From NCBI GenBank assembly GCA_041488455.1, contig JBGPPG010000003.1, positions 8,312 to 72,311 on the forward strand: a stretch of 64,000 nt of DNA, read 5' to 3'. Below, one piece after another: positions 45,093 through 55,111 of the stretch. A program made the translations under genes and the position numbers. This DNA comes from DASQPE01 sp041488455 (GTDB lineage Bacteria > Gemmatimonadota > Gemmatimonadetes > Gemmatimonadales > GWC2-71-9). The notes under the pieces were generated by a model. The model did no database searches, was not told the origin of the DNA, and worked only from the letters and a program-made list of their open reading frames with translations. Numbering within the stretch: position 1 is the stretch's first letter; each line of letters begins with the position of its first letter.

Positions 45093-45977
45093 TTGCCTGA
45101 GCTGCCCGACATCGTCGTGTACATCGAAGCGCTGGACGCAAGGATCGTCGGCCAGAGGCTGGAACGCGTCCGGCTGCTCAATCCGTTCTTGCTGCGAACG
45201 GCGGATCCGCCCATCAGCGCGGTGGAAGGCAGGCGGGTAACCGGCTTGCGTCGCGTCGGCAAGCGCATCGTGATCGGACTGGAAGGCGAGCTGTTCGTCG
45301 TGCTGCACCTGATGATCGCCGGCCGGCTGCGCTGGAGCGTCGCGGGAGGCAGGGCGGCTGGGCGTGTCGGACTGGCAGTGTTCGAGTTTTCCAGCGGCGC
45401 GCTGGTGTTCGCCGAAGCCGGCACCAAGCGGCGCGCCTCGCTGCACCTCGCGCAGGGCGAGGCGGCGCTGGAGCGGTTCGATGCCGGCGGGTTGGAGGTG
45501 CTGGAGGCGGATCTCGCCGCTTTTTCCGCGCGCTTGAAAGCGGAGAACCACACGCTCAAGCGCGCGCTCACCGACCCGCGCATCTTCAGCGGCATCGGCA
45601 ACGCTTACTCGGACGAGATCCTGCATCGGGCGAGACTCTCGCCGGTCGTGCTCACCTCTCAGCTCACCGCGGACGAATCAGCGCGGCTGCACGAGGCGGC
45701 GCGTGAGACCCTGACCGAGTGGACGCAACGCCTGCGCCAGGTTGCGGGCAGCGCGTTCCCCGACAAGGTCACGGCCTTTCGCGACGGGATGGCGGTGCAC
45801 GGCCGCTACGGGCAGCCCTGCCCCGTGTGCCGCGCGCCGGTGCAACGCATCGTCTACGCAGAGAACGAGACTAACTACTGTGCCCGCTGCCAGACCGGCG
45901 GGCGTGTCCTCGCCGACCGCGCGCTGTCTCGGCTGTTGAAGAAAAGTTGGCCGCGCAGCATAGACGAGCTGGACTAA
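45093..45977 (+). CDS. Fpg/Nei-family DNA glycosylase
   Basis: 294 residues. Catalytic N-terminus PELPDI (Pro as nucleophile after Met removal, Glu3), a conserved Lys in RRVGKRIVIGL, a helix-two-turn-helix region (RIFSGIGNAYSDEIL) and a C-terminal zinc finger (CPVC...CARC). Excises oxidised bases. It reads PELPDIVVYIEAL rather than PELPEVE, so it belongs to an Fpg-like side branch and not the standard MutM. TTG start; the first 15 residues leave no doubt about frame. Confidence 0.88.
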   Translation: MPELPDIVVYIEALDARIVGQRLERVRLLNPFLLRTADPPISAVEGRRVTGLRRVGKRIVIGLEGELFVVLHLMIAGRLRWSVAGGRAAGRVGLAVFEFSSGALVFAEAGTKRRASLHLAQGEAALERFDAGGLEVLEADLAAFSARLKAENHTLKRALTDPRIFSGIGNAYSDEILHRARLSPVVLTSQLTADESARLHEAARETLTEWTQRLRQVAGSAFPDKVTAFRDGMAVHGRYGQPCPVCRAPVQRIVYAENETNYCARCQTGGRVLADRALSRLLKKSWPRSIDELD

Positions 45978-45998
45978 AGGGTCTGACGAGCCTTGGAC

Positions 45999-47543
45999 CT
46001 ACCGGCGCTGTTCGAAGATGCGATAGTGCCCGAGGTCGAACTCGTCGCTGCTCTCCACCAAGCCGAGCGGGAGCAGCAGGTACTGACGGTCGTACGCGCG
46101 CATCACGAGGTTACGCGAGGGTGAAAACAAGCCGGGACGCATGAGCAGCGTCGCTTCCCCGGTCTGGACAGTGGCCGACGGCAGCAGAATGCACAGCTCG
46201 CCCTGCGGCGGCAGGGGGCTGTCCTTTGCGCTCGTCGACGCCGCCAGGATGGTAACCGCGGCGCCCCCATGGGCCAAGATCTCGATGCCGATGTAGCGGT
46301 TGGCTTGCTCGTCCGTGGTCACGCGGCGCACGATCCCGGCGCCCCAGGAAACGCCCTCCTCCCGCCGGATGCCGATCAGATTGCCGACCTTGAGCCAGGC
46401 GCCGTTCGGTTGCGATACGAAGACCCCGAGCCCGCCTTTGCTTTCGTTCTCGACCACCCACTCCTCGTCGTTGCTGACGAACGGCGATTCGAGGAATAGC
46501 CCGCCTACGTTGGCCACTACTTCCTCGTAGTCGTGCACGACGCTTACACGCTCCACGTGCCGGCGCCGCCGCTCCTTGCGCTGTGGCAACATCGGTGCCC
46601 AATAGCGCAGCAGGTGACGCAGCGTCGTCTGCACCAACGCTGGATCGTAGTCGCCCCCCAACGCGAGGTCGGGAGGCAGCGCTTGGCTCCGGTCGATGGA
46701 CTGCATGATCTGCTCGACCTCAGCCGAAGCCTCTCCGGCCCCGAAGCCACGCATGCTCGCCGTTAGACGGGAGTTAGCGGGCAGCCGCCCGGGCGGGCGC
46801 TCGCCGGACAGCTCGAAAATGTAATGGACTCCCCGAGCCGGGCGCGGCGCCATGCGAAAGCGGCCCGCCAGCTGGGCGATGACACGCTCGGCGATTTCGA
46901 TCTGCGCCGGGAGCAGGCCGTCGGGCGAGGATACGGCCAGCATGAGAGCGCGCAGCAACTCGCGTTCGGGGCTGGACTCGCCCGTGGCCCCGCGGTAGAC
47001 GCCAAGGGTGATCTGTGCGAACCGCAGCGACTCGGCGAGCAGGTACAGCCCGCCCAGGTCCTGCCACACCCGCGGCTCGACCGGACCATAGCGCAACAGC
47101 GTCCACTTGAGCTGTCCGGCACAGGCCCGCATCGCCCTGCAGGTGATCCGGGGCAGTTGCGGCTTGAGCGCGGCGGCGCCCACGGCACCGACCTCGTACT
47201 TGGCCAGGCAGAAGCGGTAGCCCTCCGCCATCTGGGTCCAGTAGGCGTAGACGGTGGTCCACAACCGCGCCTGCTGGAACCTGGTCAGGCGCTGGCCCTC
47301 GGCCACGAGCCCCTGATTTAGCCGGCGCTCCAGTGGGCGCCCGCTGCGATCTAGCAGGTCGACGATCTCGAACGCCCGCCCGGGCTTCAGGTTTTCCGCG
47401 GTCTTTACGGCGTCGAGGTAGGACGACACCAGCTCCAGGGCCGGGATGGGATCCTTCCCCGCTAGCTCGTCGAGCAGGATGCTCGCTCCATCCTTGTCGT
47501 CGAGGAGGTGGTCCGATCTCCTGCTCCTGATCCAACTCAGCAT
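45999..47543 (-). CDS. Large conserved-looking protein of unknown function, possibly with a PilZ-like C-terminal half
   Basis: 514 residues, no signal peptide or membrane helix. N-terminal half is helical (RLTRFQQARLWTTVYAYWTQMAEGY). The C-terminal part contains NESKGGLGVFV, LKVGNLIGIR and WGAGIVRRV, which recall PilZ-type beta-barrel strands. It lacks a clear RxxxR plus DxSxxG pair for cyclic-di-GMP. Met at 47543 is preceded by GAGGGCGG and is preferred over the open extension to 47741, which would overlap the lgt promoter region. Divergent from lgt. Confidence 0.6.
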   Translation of the reverse strand: MLSWIRSRRSDHLLDDKDGASILLDELAGKDPIPALELVSSYLDAVKTAENLKPGRAFEIVDLLDRSGRPLERRLNQGLVAEGQRLTRFQQARLWTTVYAYWTQMAEGYRFCLAKYEVGAVGAAALKPQLPRITCRAMRACAGQLKWTLLRYGPVEPRVWQDLGGLYLLAESLRFAQITLGVYRGATGESSPERELLRALMLAVSSPDGLLPAQIEIAERVIAQLAGRFRMAPRPARGVHYIFELSGERPPGRLPANSRLTASMRGFGAGEASAEVEQIMQSIDRSQALPPDLALGGDYDPALVQTTLRHLLRYWAPMLPQRKERRRRHVERVSVVHDYEEVVANVGGLFLESPFVSNDEEWVVENESKGGLGVFVSQPNGAWLKVGNLIGIRREEGVSWGAGIVRRVTTDEQANRYIGIEILAHGGAAVTILAASTSAKDSPLPPQGELCILLPSATVQTGEATLLMRPGLFSPSRNLVMRAYDRQYLLLPLGLVESSDEFDLGHYRIFEQRR

Positions 47544-47681
47544 GCCGCCCTCCCGCGCTCCGGAACTCTGCAATGGCACGCGGATTGTGACCGTATTGCA
47601 CCCGACTGCGCTAGTGCCGCAATGGGTTCCACCGGGACGGTCGGGCGAGAGCGGCGTAACGGCGCACTCGGCGGCCTCCCT

Positions 47682-47687
47682 TATAAT
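47682..47687 (+). promoter_or_regulatory. Candidate -10 box for lgt
   Basis: TATAAT in TTATAATGCGG, 53 bases before the lgt ATG, in the intergenic region between the unknown minus-strand gene and lgt. No clear -35 is visible. Confidence 0.45.
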
Positions 47688-47739
47688 GCGGTCATTGCGG
47701 TCGGAACGAGCGGCCGCCCGACCACACCCGACCGCCCGC

Positions 47740-48543
47740 ATGTTGGTTCACCCTCAGTTCGACCCCGTTGCGCTGCAACTGGGCCCGGTCTCCGTCCGCT
47801 GGTACGGGCTCATGTATCTGGTCGGCTTCGTGGCCGGCCTGCTCCTCGGTCGTGTACGCGTGCGGACGCGCCCGGACCTTGGCTGGAGCACGCGCGACTT
47901 AGACGACTTGCTTTTCTACTGCGTGCTCGGCGTGGTGCTGGGCGGGCGGCTAGGCTACGTGCTCTTCTATAAGTTTTCGGAGTACATGCACGATCCAATC
48001 CGTATGTTGTACGTATGGGAGGGCGGCATGTCCTTCCACGGCGGCTTCCTGGGCGTGATCCTGGCGATGTGGTGGTTCGCGCGCCGCTCCCACCGCAAGT
48101 GGTTCGAGGTGACCGACTTTCTCGCGCCGCTGGCCCCGCTTGGCTTAGGCGCGGGCCGCATCGGCAACTTCATCAACGCCGAGCTGTGGGGGCGCCCCAC
48201 GGACGTGCCATGGGCGATGATCTTCCGCAATGTGGACGAGCTGCCGCGGCATCCTTCGCAGCTGTATGAGGCGGGGCTGGAAGGCGTGTTGTTGTTTGCG
48301 ATCCTCTGGTTCTACTCCCGCAAGCCGCGCCCGACCGGGGCCGTATCCGGGCTATTCCTGCTCGGTTACGGCGTGCTGCGCTTCCTGGTGGAGTTCACGC
48401 GCGAGCCCGACAGCTTCCTCGGACTGCTGGCCATGGGATGGTCCATGGGGCAGTGGCTCAGCGTGCCTATGATCCTGGGCGGGCTCGTCATGCTGATCTG
48501 GGCCTATCGGCCGCACCGGGCCCGCGCCCGCGCGCGCTACTGA
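47740..48543 (+). CDS. lgt: Prolipoprotein diacylglyceryl transferase
   Basis: 267 residues, seven membrane helices. Transfers diacylglycerol from phosphatidylglycerol to prolipoprotein Cys. VRWYGLMYLVGF, GGRLGYVLFY, GMSFHGGFLGVI and the signature GRIGNFINAELWGRPTDVPWAM are complete. Converges with the SapC-like gene. Confidence 0.95.
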   Translation: MLVHPQFDPVALQLGPVSVRWYGLMYLVGFVAGLLLGRVRVRTRPDLGWSTRDLDDLLFYCVLGVVLGGRLGYVLFYKFSEYMHDPIRMLYVWEGGMSFHGGFLGVILAMWWFARRSHRKWFEVTDFLAPLAPLGLGAGRIGNFINAELWGRPTDVPWAMIFRNVDELPRHPSQLYEAGLEGVLLFAILWFYSRKPRPTGAVSGLFLLGYGVLRFLVEFTREPDSFLGLLAMGWSMGQWLSVPMILGGLVMLIWAYRPHRARARARY

Positions 48544-48553
48544 GGGCCTCGGC

Positions 48554-49327
48554 CTAGTTGTACTGCTTCGGGCTGGAAGGCGGATCGGCTGCGAAGAAGC
48601 TGCGGCGGCTGAGCAAGCGCTGGAAATTGTCCTGCGAGAACAGGTGGGCGTAGATGTGATCGAGCCAGCCCTTGGACACGAGGTCGTGCAGTTCTCCGTG
48701 GCCCAGCTCCAGCAGCGCCTCGCGGTTCACCCGGAACAGATCCTCCATCGACAGCGAGAACCCGCCTACCAGCTCGGCGCGCAGCGTGAAGGGCTCCAGG
48801 AGGTTCAGCCGTGCGAACGCACCGCACATGTCCCGAGTCAGAGTCAGGTCGTCCTCGTACTCGTGCAGCATGCGCTCGATCATGGTCCAGTGCGGCAGCG
48901 GTTCACCCAGCTCGTCGAACATCGGACGTCCTTCGGCTGCGTCCACGGCCTCGGGGTCGACGCAGATCAGCCGCTCGCCTTGACCGACGGCGGCCTCCTG
49001 TGCGGCGACCAGGCAGAACGGATAGCGGCGCACATAGGCCGGCATGTATGTGCGCCGGTCCCATTTGCCGTCCGCCATGACGAACAGGTTCTGCCCCTCG
49101 TGCATCCCCAAGATGACCATCGACGTGAACCCGGGCTGGCCACTGCGCCGCACGAACACGATCGGATAGTCGCGCACGGCGGCCGGAAACTCGGCGGCAC
49201 TGATTGGAACGGCGTGCAGCCGATGACAGAATGCTGGCGCTTCGCCCGACTCGGGCAGCCGGAGCCGAATGCTGCGGTCCAGCGGGACGATGTGTTTGTA
49301 GCCATACGGCTTGTCGCTCAGATTCAC
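48554..49327 (-). CDS. SapC family protein
   Basis: 257 residues, no signal peptide. SapC-type features are the YKHIVPLDRSIRLRLP beginning, AVPISAAEFPAAVRDYPIVFV, and a conserved central YMPAYVRRYPFCL. SapC was named beside S-layer genes in other bacteria, but its function is not established. The start region lies next to the tRNA gene on the other strand. Confidence 0.8.
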   Translation of the reverse strand: MNLSDKPYGYKHIVPLDRSIRLRLPESGEAPAFCHRLHAVPISAAEFPAAVRDYPIVFVRRSGQPGFTSMVILGMHEGQNLFVMADGKWDRRTYMPAYVRRYPFCLVAAQEAAVGQGERLICVDPEAVDAAEGRPMFDELGEPLPHWTMIERMLHEYEDDLTLTRDMCGAFARLNLLEPFTLRAELVGGFSLSMEDLFRVNREALLELGHGELHDLVSKGWLDHIYAHLFSQDNFQRLLSRRSFFAADPPSSPKQYN

Positions 49328-49482
49328 GCGTCCTCTCGCTTCGGTCTGGTCAAAGTCGGTTTACCGCCTAAAGCTTTTTGAGTATATGATATGCGTCCAC
49401 TCGCCGCCCGGGCACCTCAGTAGTGCCAACGTAATCAACTCCTTGGGGCGGTCCGGTTGCTCCGGGCTCACCCGGGAAGCGT

Positions 49483-49558
<76 letters not shown>

Positions 49559-49820
49559 CACACTCCCTCAGTTCGACCCGCAAGCCCCCCGGGGTTAACA
49601 GACCTGTTACGTCCAAGGTGTACTCCCCACCCTCGACACCCTCGCATCGATCGTGCCAGAAGCAGCGGAAGCACATGCCGTCGCTGTTTTCTCTAGACGG
49701 TGGCGGGACGTTGCAATCGCGTCGTGCTATGCTTTTTGTGGGAACTTGGTTTGACTTGACTGCGCCATGGGATCGCGCACGCGGTGCCGGTTCGCGCAGC
49801 AGGCTCAGGGGGTCAGGTCG

Positions 49821-50189
49821 ATGAGCAGACAACTCGTCATCACCTATAACGCTGACCGTGACATGCTCGGTTTGGTGTCCGACGAGGACTACGAGGCCTT
49901 CAAGGACATCCTGCTCGAGCAGCTGCACAAGGAGTGGCCCAAGGCAGCTATCGCCATCGACGATGGTGAGCATGCCGGCGTGGAAGTCGAGATCGTGGAT
50001 GGCGACTACCCCACCGTTAAGGCGGAGCAGGAAGCCAGATCCGACGTGGAATCCCGAGTGCACGAGATCGCCAACGATGTGATCGAGGCGCGCGAATGGG
50101 CCACCGAGGATCTCGAGACCTACGACGACGACTACGAAGAGGAGCTCGAGGAGCGCCGCGGCGCTGACGAGGACCGCGACGACTACTGA
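49821..50189 (+). CDS. Small acidic protein of unknown function
   Basis: 122 residues, strongly acidic at the C-terminus (Asp/Glu/Tyr-rich tail EDLETYDDDYEEELEE). N-terminus MSRQLVITYNADRD, then two strands and helices with no motif I recognise. ATG 49821 is preceded by a weak GGTCAGG; the frame is open from 49767. Bases 49559-49820 between the tRNA and this gene show no other gene. It converges with kup. Confidence 0.55.
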   Translation: MSRQLVITYNADRDMLGLVSDEDYEAFKDILLEQLHKEWPKAAIAIDDGEHAGVEVEIVDGDYPTVKAEQEARSDVESRVHEIANDVIEAREWATEDLETYDDDYEEELEERRGADEDRDDY

Positions 50190-50364
50190 GAGCGTCGCCC
50201 TTATTCGCCCGGCAGGGGTGGGCCTGGTCGCTCAGCGCCTGGTCTGCAGTCGGCTCGGAGCTAGCGCGGACAGGGGTCTCCCCGGGGATGTGGCAGTGGA
50301 GCCGGCCAAGGCGCGCCATCCATCGAGCAAGCCGATGAAACGTGCCCCTGCTTGGGCCGGCGCC

Positions 50365-52257
50365 CTAGAGCTCGATGCGGGTGCCCAACTCCACCACTCG
50401 GTTGGCGGGGATCTTGAAAAAGGCGGTGGCGCTGGCGGCGTTACGCGTCATCGCGGCGAACAATTTCTCGCGCCACAGCGCCATACCCTGCGCCTGGGTA
50501 GGAACCAAAGTCTGGCGACTCAGGAAGAAGGAGGTTTCCATCAGACTGAAGTCCAGGCCCTTGCCTCGGGTCAGCTCCAGCGCGCGCGGCAGGTCGGGCT
50601 CGTCCTTGAAGCCGTAGTACACGGTCACCCGGTAGAACTCGTGCCCCAGTGGATCGACCTCGACGCGCTGGGCGTCGGGGACATGCGGGATGTCCTCCGC
50701 GCGCACGGTGAGCAGGACGACGCGTTCGTGCAGCACCTTGTTGTGATTCAGGTTGTGCAGCAATGCATGCGGCACGCCTTCCCGCGTGGCGGTGAGGAAA
50801 ACGGCGGTGCCCGGTACGCGCAAAGGCGGGTGCTCGGTGATGCTGTGGATGAACGGTTCCAGCGCGATGGCGCCTGGCCTCAGGCGTTCGAACAGGACTT
50901 CCCGCCCGCGTTTCCAGGTGGACATCAGCGTGTACACAATCACCCCCACCACGAGCGGGAACCAGCCACCTTCGAGTACCTTCACCGCATTCGCCGCGAA
51001 GAACGAAAGATCTACCAATAGAAAGACACCGATGACCAGCGTCGCACTGATCGCACTCCAGCCCCAGATGCGCCGGACAACTAAGTACGCGAGTACGGTG
51101 GTGACGATCATCGTTCCCGTGACCGCGACCCCGTAGGCGGCAGCCAGGTTGCTCGAGGAGCCGAAGCCAAGGACCAGCCCCACCACCGCGACGTACAGGC
51201 CCCAATTGATCCACGGCAGGTACACCTGTCCGATCTCCCTCTCCGAAGTGTGCTCGATCATCAAGCGCGGGCAATAGCCGAGCTGAATGGCCTGGCGCGT
51301 GAGTGAATAGGCGCCCGAGATCACCGCCTGTGAAGCGATGACTGTGGCCAGCGTCGCGAGCGCGACCATGGGGTACAGCGCCCAGTCCGGTGCCAGGTGA
51401 AAGAACGGGTTCGCGATGGCCGCGGGCTGGTTGAGAACCAGCGCCCCCTGTCCCAGATAGTTGAGGACCAGCGACGGGAACACCAGATACAGCCAAGCTA
51501 TCCGGATCGGGTGCTTGCCGAAGTGCCCCATGTCTGCGTACAGCGCTTCGGCCCCGGTAACGGCCAGGAACACGGCACCGAGCGTGAGGAACCCGATCCA
51601 TCCGTCCTGCTGGAAGAAGCGCACCGCGTAGACCGGGTTGAGCGCCGTAAGCACGCTGGGTTGGTGTGCGATGTTGATGACGCCAAGCAGTGCGAGGAGC
51701 GTGAACCACACCACCATCACCGGGCCGAAGAAGTTGCCCACGTGGCCTGTGCCTAGCTGCTGGAACAGGAACAACCCGGTGAGCACGACGATCGTGATCG
51801 GGATGATATAGGGCCGGAACAGCGGCGTGGCCACCTCCAAGCCTTCCACCGCCGACAGCACCGAAATGGCCGGCGTAATCATGCCGTCGCCGTAGAACAG
51901 CGCCGCCCCGAACATCCCTAGCGCCATCAGCGCCCAGGCGCTGCGGCTGCGTGGTGGCACGGTGCGGCGAACGAGCGCCATCAGCGCCATGATGCCACCT
52001 TCACCGCGGTTGTCGGCTCGCATGATGAACGCGACGTACTTCACCGTCACGATGAGGAACAAGGCCCAGAAAATCAGCGACAGAATTCCAAGAACATTGT
52101 CGTGATTCAGAGGCACGTGATGGGCGCCGCTGAAGGCCTCCTTGAAGGCATACAGCGGGCTGGTGCCGATATCCCCGTAGACGACGCCGACCGCACCGAT
52201 CGCCAGACCCAGCACTCCCTTGCGGGCGCCCGTGTCGGTGTCGTTGCCGTTGCCCAT
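50365..52257 (-). CDS. kup: Low-affinity potassium uptake protein Kup
   Basis: 630 residues. Proton-coupled potassium symporter of the inner membrane with twelve helices and a cytoplasmic C-terminal domain. LAIGAVGVVYGDIGTSPLYAFKE, RADNRGEGGIMALMAL, FGAALFYGDGMITPAISVLSAVEGLE and GQVYLPWINWGLY are diagnostic. ATG 52257 gives the usual N-terminal length; a GTG at 52302 is a possible earlier start and the frame is open to 52620. Confidence 0.93.
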   Translation of the reverse strand: MGNGNDTDTGARKGVLGLAIGAVGVVYGDIGTSPLYAFKEAFSGAHHVPLNHDNVLGILSLIFWALFLIVTVKYVAFIMRADNRGEGGIMALMALVRRTVPPRSRSAWALMALGMFGAALFYGDGMITPAISVLSAVEGLEVATPLFRPYIIPITIVVLTGLFLFQQLGTGHVGNFFGPVMVVWFTLLALLGVINIAHQPSVLTALNPVYAVRFFQQDGWIGFLTLGAVFLAVTGAEALYADMGHFGKHPIRIAWLYLVFPSLVLNYLGQGALVLNQPAAIANPFFHLAPDWALYPMVALATLATVIASQAVISGAYSLTRQAIQLGYCPRLMIEHTSEREIGQVYLPWINWGLYVAVVGLVLGFGSSSNLAAAYGVAVTGTMIVTTVLAYLVVRRIWGWSAISATLVIGVFLLVDLSFFAANAVKVLEGGWFPLVVGVIVYTLMSTWKRGREVLFERLRPGAIALEPFIHSITEHPPLRVPGTAVFLTATREGVPHALLHNLNHNKVLHERVVLLTVRAEDIPHVPDAQRVEVDPLGHEFYRVTVYYGFKDEPDLPRALELTRGKGLDFSLMETSFFLSRQTLVPTQAQGMALWREKLFAAMTRNAASATAFFKIPANRVVELGTRIEL

Positions 52258-52464
52258 CTCGGCAGCGGTGGTTGCCGCTGCGGGAGCTTGATCGGAGTGC
52301 ACGAGTTTGGAAGCGGAGGCGGCGGGGCATCTTACCACGGCTGCAACCGCCCTCAGCGGCAGTGGCGGGCGTCGGTGTTTGCGCATACCATAACTGCGAC
52401 GTCCCGACCGGCTGTTGCGTGCGCGCCGCGGGCGCCGACCCTTTCCTCTCGCTACGAGCATGTC

Positions 52465-52857
52465 ATGGGCAAGCAGACAATCCAGACCAGCGACGCCCCG
52501 CGGGCGATCGGCACCTACTCCCAGGCCGTTCGCGTCGGGAACACGGTCTACCTGTCGGGCCAGATCGGGCTTCAGCCCGCGACCATGACGCTGGCCGAGG
52601 GCGCCGATGCGCAGATCCATCAGGTGTTCCGCAATCTGCGAGCGGTTGCGACGGCAGCCGGCGCCTCACTGGAAGATGCAGTGAAGGTAACGGTGTTCCT
52701 CACCGACATGGGGAACTTCGCGCGCGTGAACGAGGCGATGGCGCAGTATTTTGTGGAGCCGTACCCCGCACGCGCCGCGGTTGGCGTGGCCTCGCTGCCG
52801 CGCGGCGCCCTGGTGGAGATCGAGGCGATACTCGCTGTCGGTGAAGCTCACGCCTGA
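52465..52857 (+). CDS. ridA: RidA family enamine/imine deaminase
   Basis: 130 residues. Hydrolyses reactive 2-aminoacrylate-type enamines. APRAIGTYSQAVRVGNTVYLSGQIGL at the N-terminus and YPARAAVGVASLPRGALVEIEAI, with the conserved Arg and Glu, mark the RidA subgroup. Its 3' end overlaps the recG start by 17 bases, a neighbourhood seen in other betaproteobacteria. Confidence 0.93.
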   Translation: MGKQTIQTSDAPRAIGTYSQAVRVGNTVYLSGQIGLQPATMTLAEGADAQIHQVFRNLRAVATAAGASLEDAVKVTVFLTDMGNFARVNEAMAQYFVEPYPARAAVGVASLPRGALVEIEAILAVGEAHA

Positions 52858-54976
52858 TGCAGCCGCGCGCTCTAGCGTCGCCGGCATCTCGGCCGCAGTG
52901 CGCCAGAGGCTGGAAAGGCTCGGGCTGCGGCGCGACCTGGATCTGGTCCTGCATTTACCGCTGCGCTACGAGGACGAAACCAAGGTCGTGCGCCTGAGCG
53001 ATGCGCCGGCCGGCCAGACGGTTCAGGTCGAGGGCGAGGTGGAAGAGGCCGCCATCCAGTACCGGCCCAAGCGCATGCTTGTCTGCCGTGTGCGCGACGG
53101 CGAAGACCTCCTGCACCTGCGCTTCTTCAACTTCTACCCCAGCCAGCAGAAGCAGCTTGCGCCCGGCTCCCGGTTGCGGTTGCTGGGCGAGCTACGCAAA
53201 GGGTTCTTCGGCGCCGAGATGGTCCATCCGCGCTTCCGCGTGCTGCGCTCAGACGAACCGCTGCCGCAGTCGCTCACACCGGTGTACCCGACCACTGCCG
53301 GGCTGTCGCAAGGGGTTCTGCGCAGGCTCGTGCAGCGCGCGCTCGACGCGGCCGATCTGACCGACACGCTCCCGTCAGAGGTCATCACGCCGCTCAAGCT
53401 GCCTTCCTTCAAGCAGAGCATCGCGTACCTGCACAATCCACCGCCACATGCCCGGCTCGAAGCGCTGGAGCAGCGCACGCACCCCGCGTGGCGCCGGGTA
53501 AAGTTCGACGAGCTGCTGGCCCAGCAGTTGTCCATGCGCATGCACTACCGCAAGCGCCAGACCGTGGCCGCGCCGCGCCTCACGCGGTACGCTCAGCTGC
53601 CGGCGCAGCTCCTCGCTGGGCTGCCGTTCAGGCTTACCCGGGCCCAGCAGCGCGTGCTGGGCGAGATCCGCTCCGACCTGGCCCGGGGGCATCCCATGCA
53701 GCGGCTGTTGCAGGGCGACGTGGGCAGCGGCAAGACCGTGGTCGCCGCGCTGGCGGCCCTACAGGCGGTGGAGAGCGGCTACCAGGTGGCCATCATGGCA
53801 CCCACTGAGGTCCTGGCCGAGCAGCACTACGCGAAGTTCTCCCAGTGGTTGGCGCCGCTCGGCGTGGGGCTGGCCCGACTCGCGGGCAACCTCGGGCGCA
53901 GGCAGAAGCGCACCCAGCTCGAGGGCGTGGCGCGGGGTGACGCCAAGGTGGTGGTGGGCACCCATGCCCTGTTCCAGGAGGAGGTGAAATTCCAGCGGCT
54001 GGGCCTGGCCATCGTCGATGAGCAGCATCGCTTCGGGGTGCTCCAGCGCCTCGCGCTGCGCCTGAAAGGCACGGGCGATGCAGAGCAGCCGCATCAGCTG
54101 ATGATGAGCGCCACACCGATCCCGCGCACCCTCGCCATGAGCTTCTACGCCGACCTCGACGTGTCGGTCATCGACGAGCTGCCACCAGGCCGTACACCGG
54201 TGGTCACCAAGCTGGTGTCGGATTCGCGCCGCGACGAGGTTATCGCGCGCGTGCGCGATGCGTGCTTGCAGGGCCGGCAGGCCTACTGGGTGTGTCCGCT
54301 GATAGAGGACAACGAGCTGGCTGTGGTGGCCAATGGCGGGCCAGGCGGCGTAAGGCGGCGAAGCGCCAGCCGCAGGCAATCGGAGGCGCTGCAGCTGCAG
54401 ACCGCGCTGGACACCTTCGAGCGGATCAAGCGGACCTTCCCGGCGTTGGCCGTGGGCCTAGTGCACGGGCGCCTGGCCGGCGCCGAGAAGGCAGCAGTGA
54501 TGCAAGCGTTCGAGTCGGGAGCCGTGCAGCTGCTGGTGGCCACGACCGTCATCGAAGTCGGCGTCGACGTGCCTAACGCCTCACTCATGGTCGTCGAGAA
54601 CGCGGAGCGCATGGGTCTGTCCCAGCTGCATCAGCTGCGCGGGCGCGTCGGGCGTGGCGCGCAGTCCAGCGTGTGCATTCTGCTGTACCAGAACCCGCTG
54701 TCGGACACGGCGCGCGAGCGGCTGCGCATCATCTTCGAGAGCTCGGACGGCTTCGAGGTCGCGCGCCACGATCTGCGCATGCGCGGGCCCGGCGAGCTGC
54801 TTGGTGCACGCCAAAGCGGCTTGCCCATGTTGCGCTTCGCCGACCTGGAGCGCGACCTGGATCTGCTGGAGGAGGCGCGAGACACTGCGGACCGAATGCT
54901 GCGCAAGTGGCCCGAACGCGCTGACGTGCATCTGCAGCGCTGGCTCGGCGGCAGGCAGGAGTACCTGCGCGTATAG
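52841..54976 (+). CDS. recG: ATP-dependent DNA helicase RecG with an unusual insertion
   Basis: 711 residues. Branch migration and stalled fork rescue. An N-terminal wedge/OB domain is followed by helicase motifs: GDVGSGKTVVAALAAL (I), PTEVLAEQH (Ia), VDEQHRFGVLQR (II), MSATPIPRTLAM (III), ATTVIEVGVDVPNA (V) and QLRGRVGRG (VI). About residues 490-514 (nt 54308-54385) hold an extra Gly/Arg/Ser-rich stretch between CPLIEDNE and SEALQLQTA, which are normally nearly adjacent. GTG 52841 is the best start, within the end of ridA. Confidence 0.92.
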   Translation: MKLTPDAAARSSVAGISAAVRQRLERLGLRRDLDLVLHLPLRYEDETKVVRLSDAPAGQTVQVEGEVEEAAIQYRPKRMLVCRVRDGEDLLHLRFFNFYPSQQKQLAPGSRLRLLGELRKGFFGAEMVHPRFRVLRSDEPLPQSLTPVYPTTAGLSQGVLRRLVQRALDAADLTDTLPSEVITPLKLPSFKQSIAYLHNPPPHARLEALEQRTHPAWRRVKFDELLAQQLSMRMHYRKRQTVAAPRLTRYAQLPAQLLAGLPFRLTRAQQRVLGEIRSDLARGHPMQRLLQGDVGSGKTVVAALAALQAVESGYQVAIMAPTEVLAEQHYAKFSQWLAPLGVGLARLAGNLGRRQKRTQLEGVARGDAKVVVGTHALFQEEVKFQRLGLAIVDEQHRFGVLQRLALRLKGTGDAEQPHQLMMSATPIPRTLAMSFYADLDVSVIDELPPGRTPVVTKLVSDSRRDEVIARVRDACLQGRQAYWVCPLIEDNELAVVANGGPGGVRRRSASRRQSEALQLQTALDTFERIKRTFPALAVGLVHGRLAGAEKAAVMQAFESGAVQLLVATTVIEVGVDVPNASLMVVENAERMGLSQLHQLRGRVGRGAQSSVCILLYQNPLSDTARERLRIIFESSDGFEVARHDLRMRGPGELLGARQSGLPMLRFADLERDLDLLEEARDTADRMLRKWPERADVHLQRWLGGRQEYLRV

Positions 54977-55111
54977 GGACGCGCCCCTCGGGTATGATTG
55001 CCCTTCACCAACGCTCGGACACCCGCGTCCGCTGCGGGCTCCGAGGACTGTGGGAGCGCGAGCGCGGCTTCCGGGCTGATCCACAAGACCTCTAAAGCAG
55101 GCGCACCAGGC

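Noticed and set aside
49559..49620. Rho-independent terminator after tRNA-Ala
   Set aside because: CCCCCCGGGG is too short a stem and no T-tract follows.
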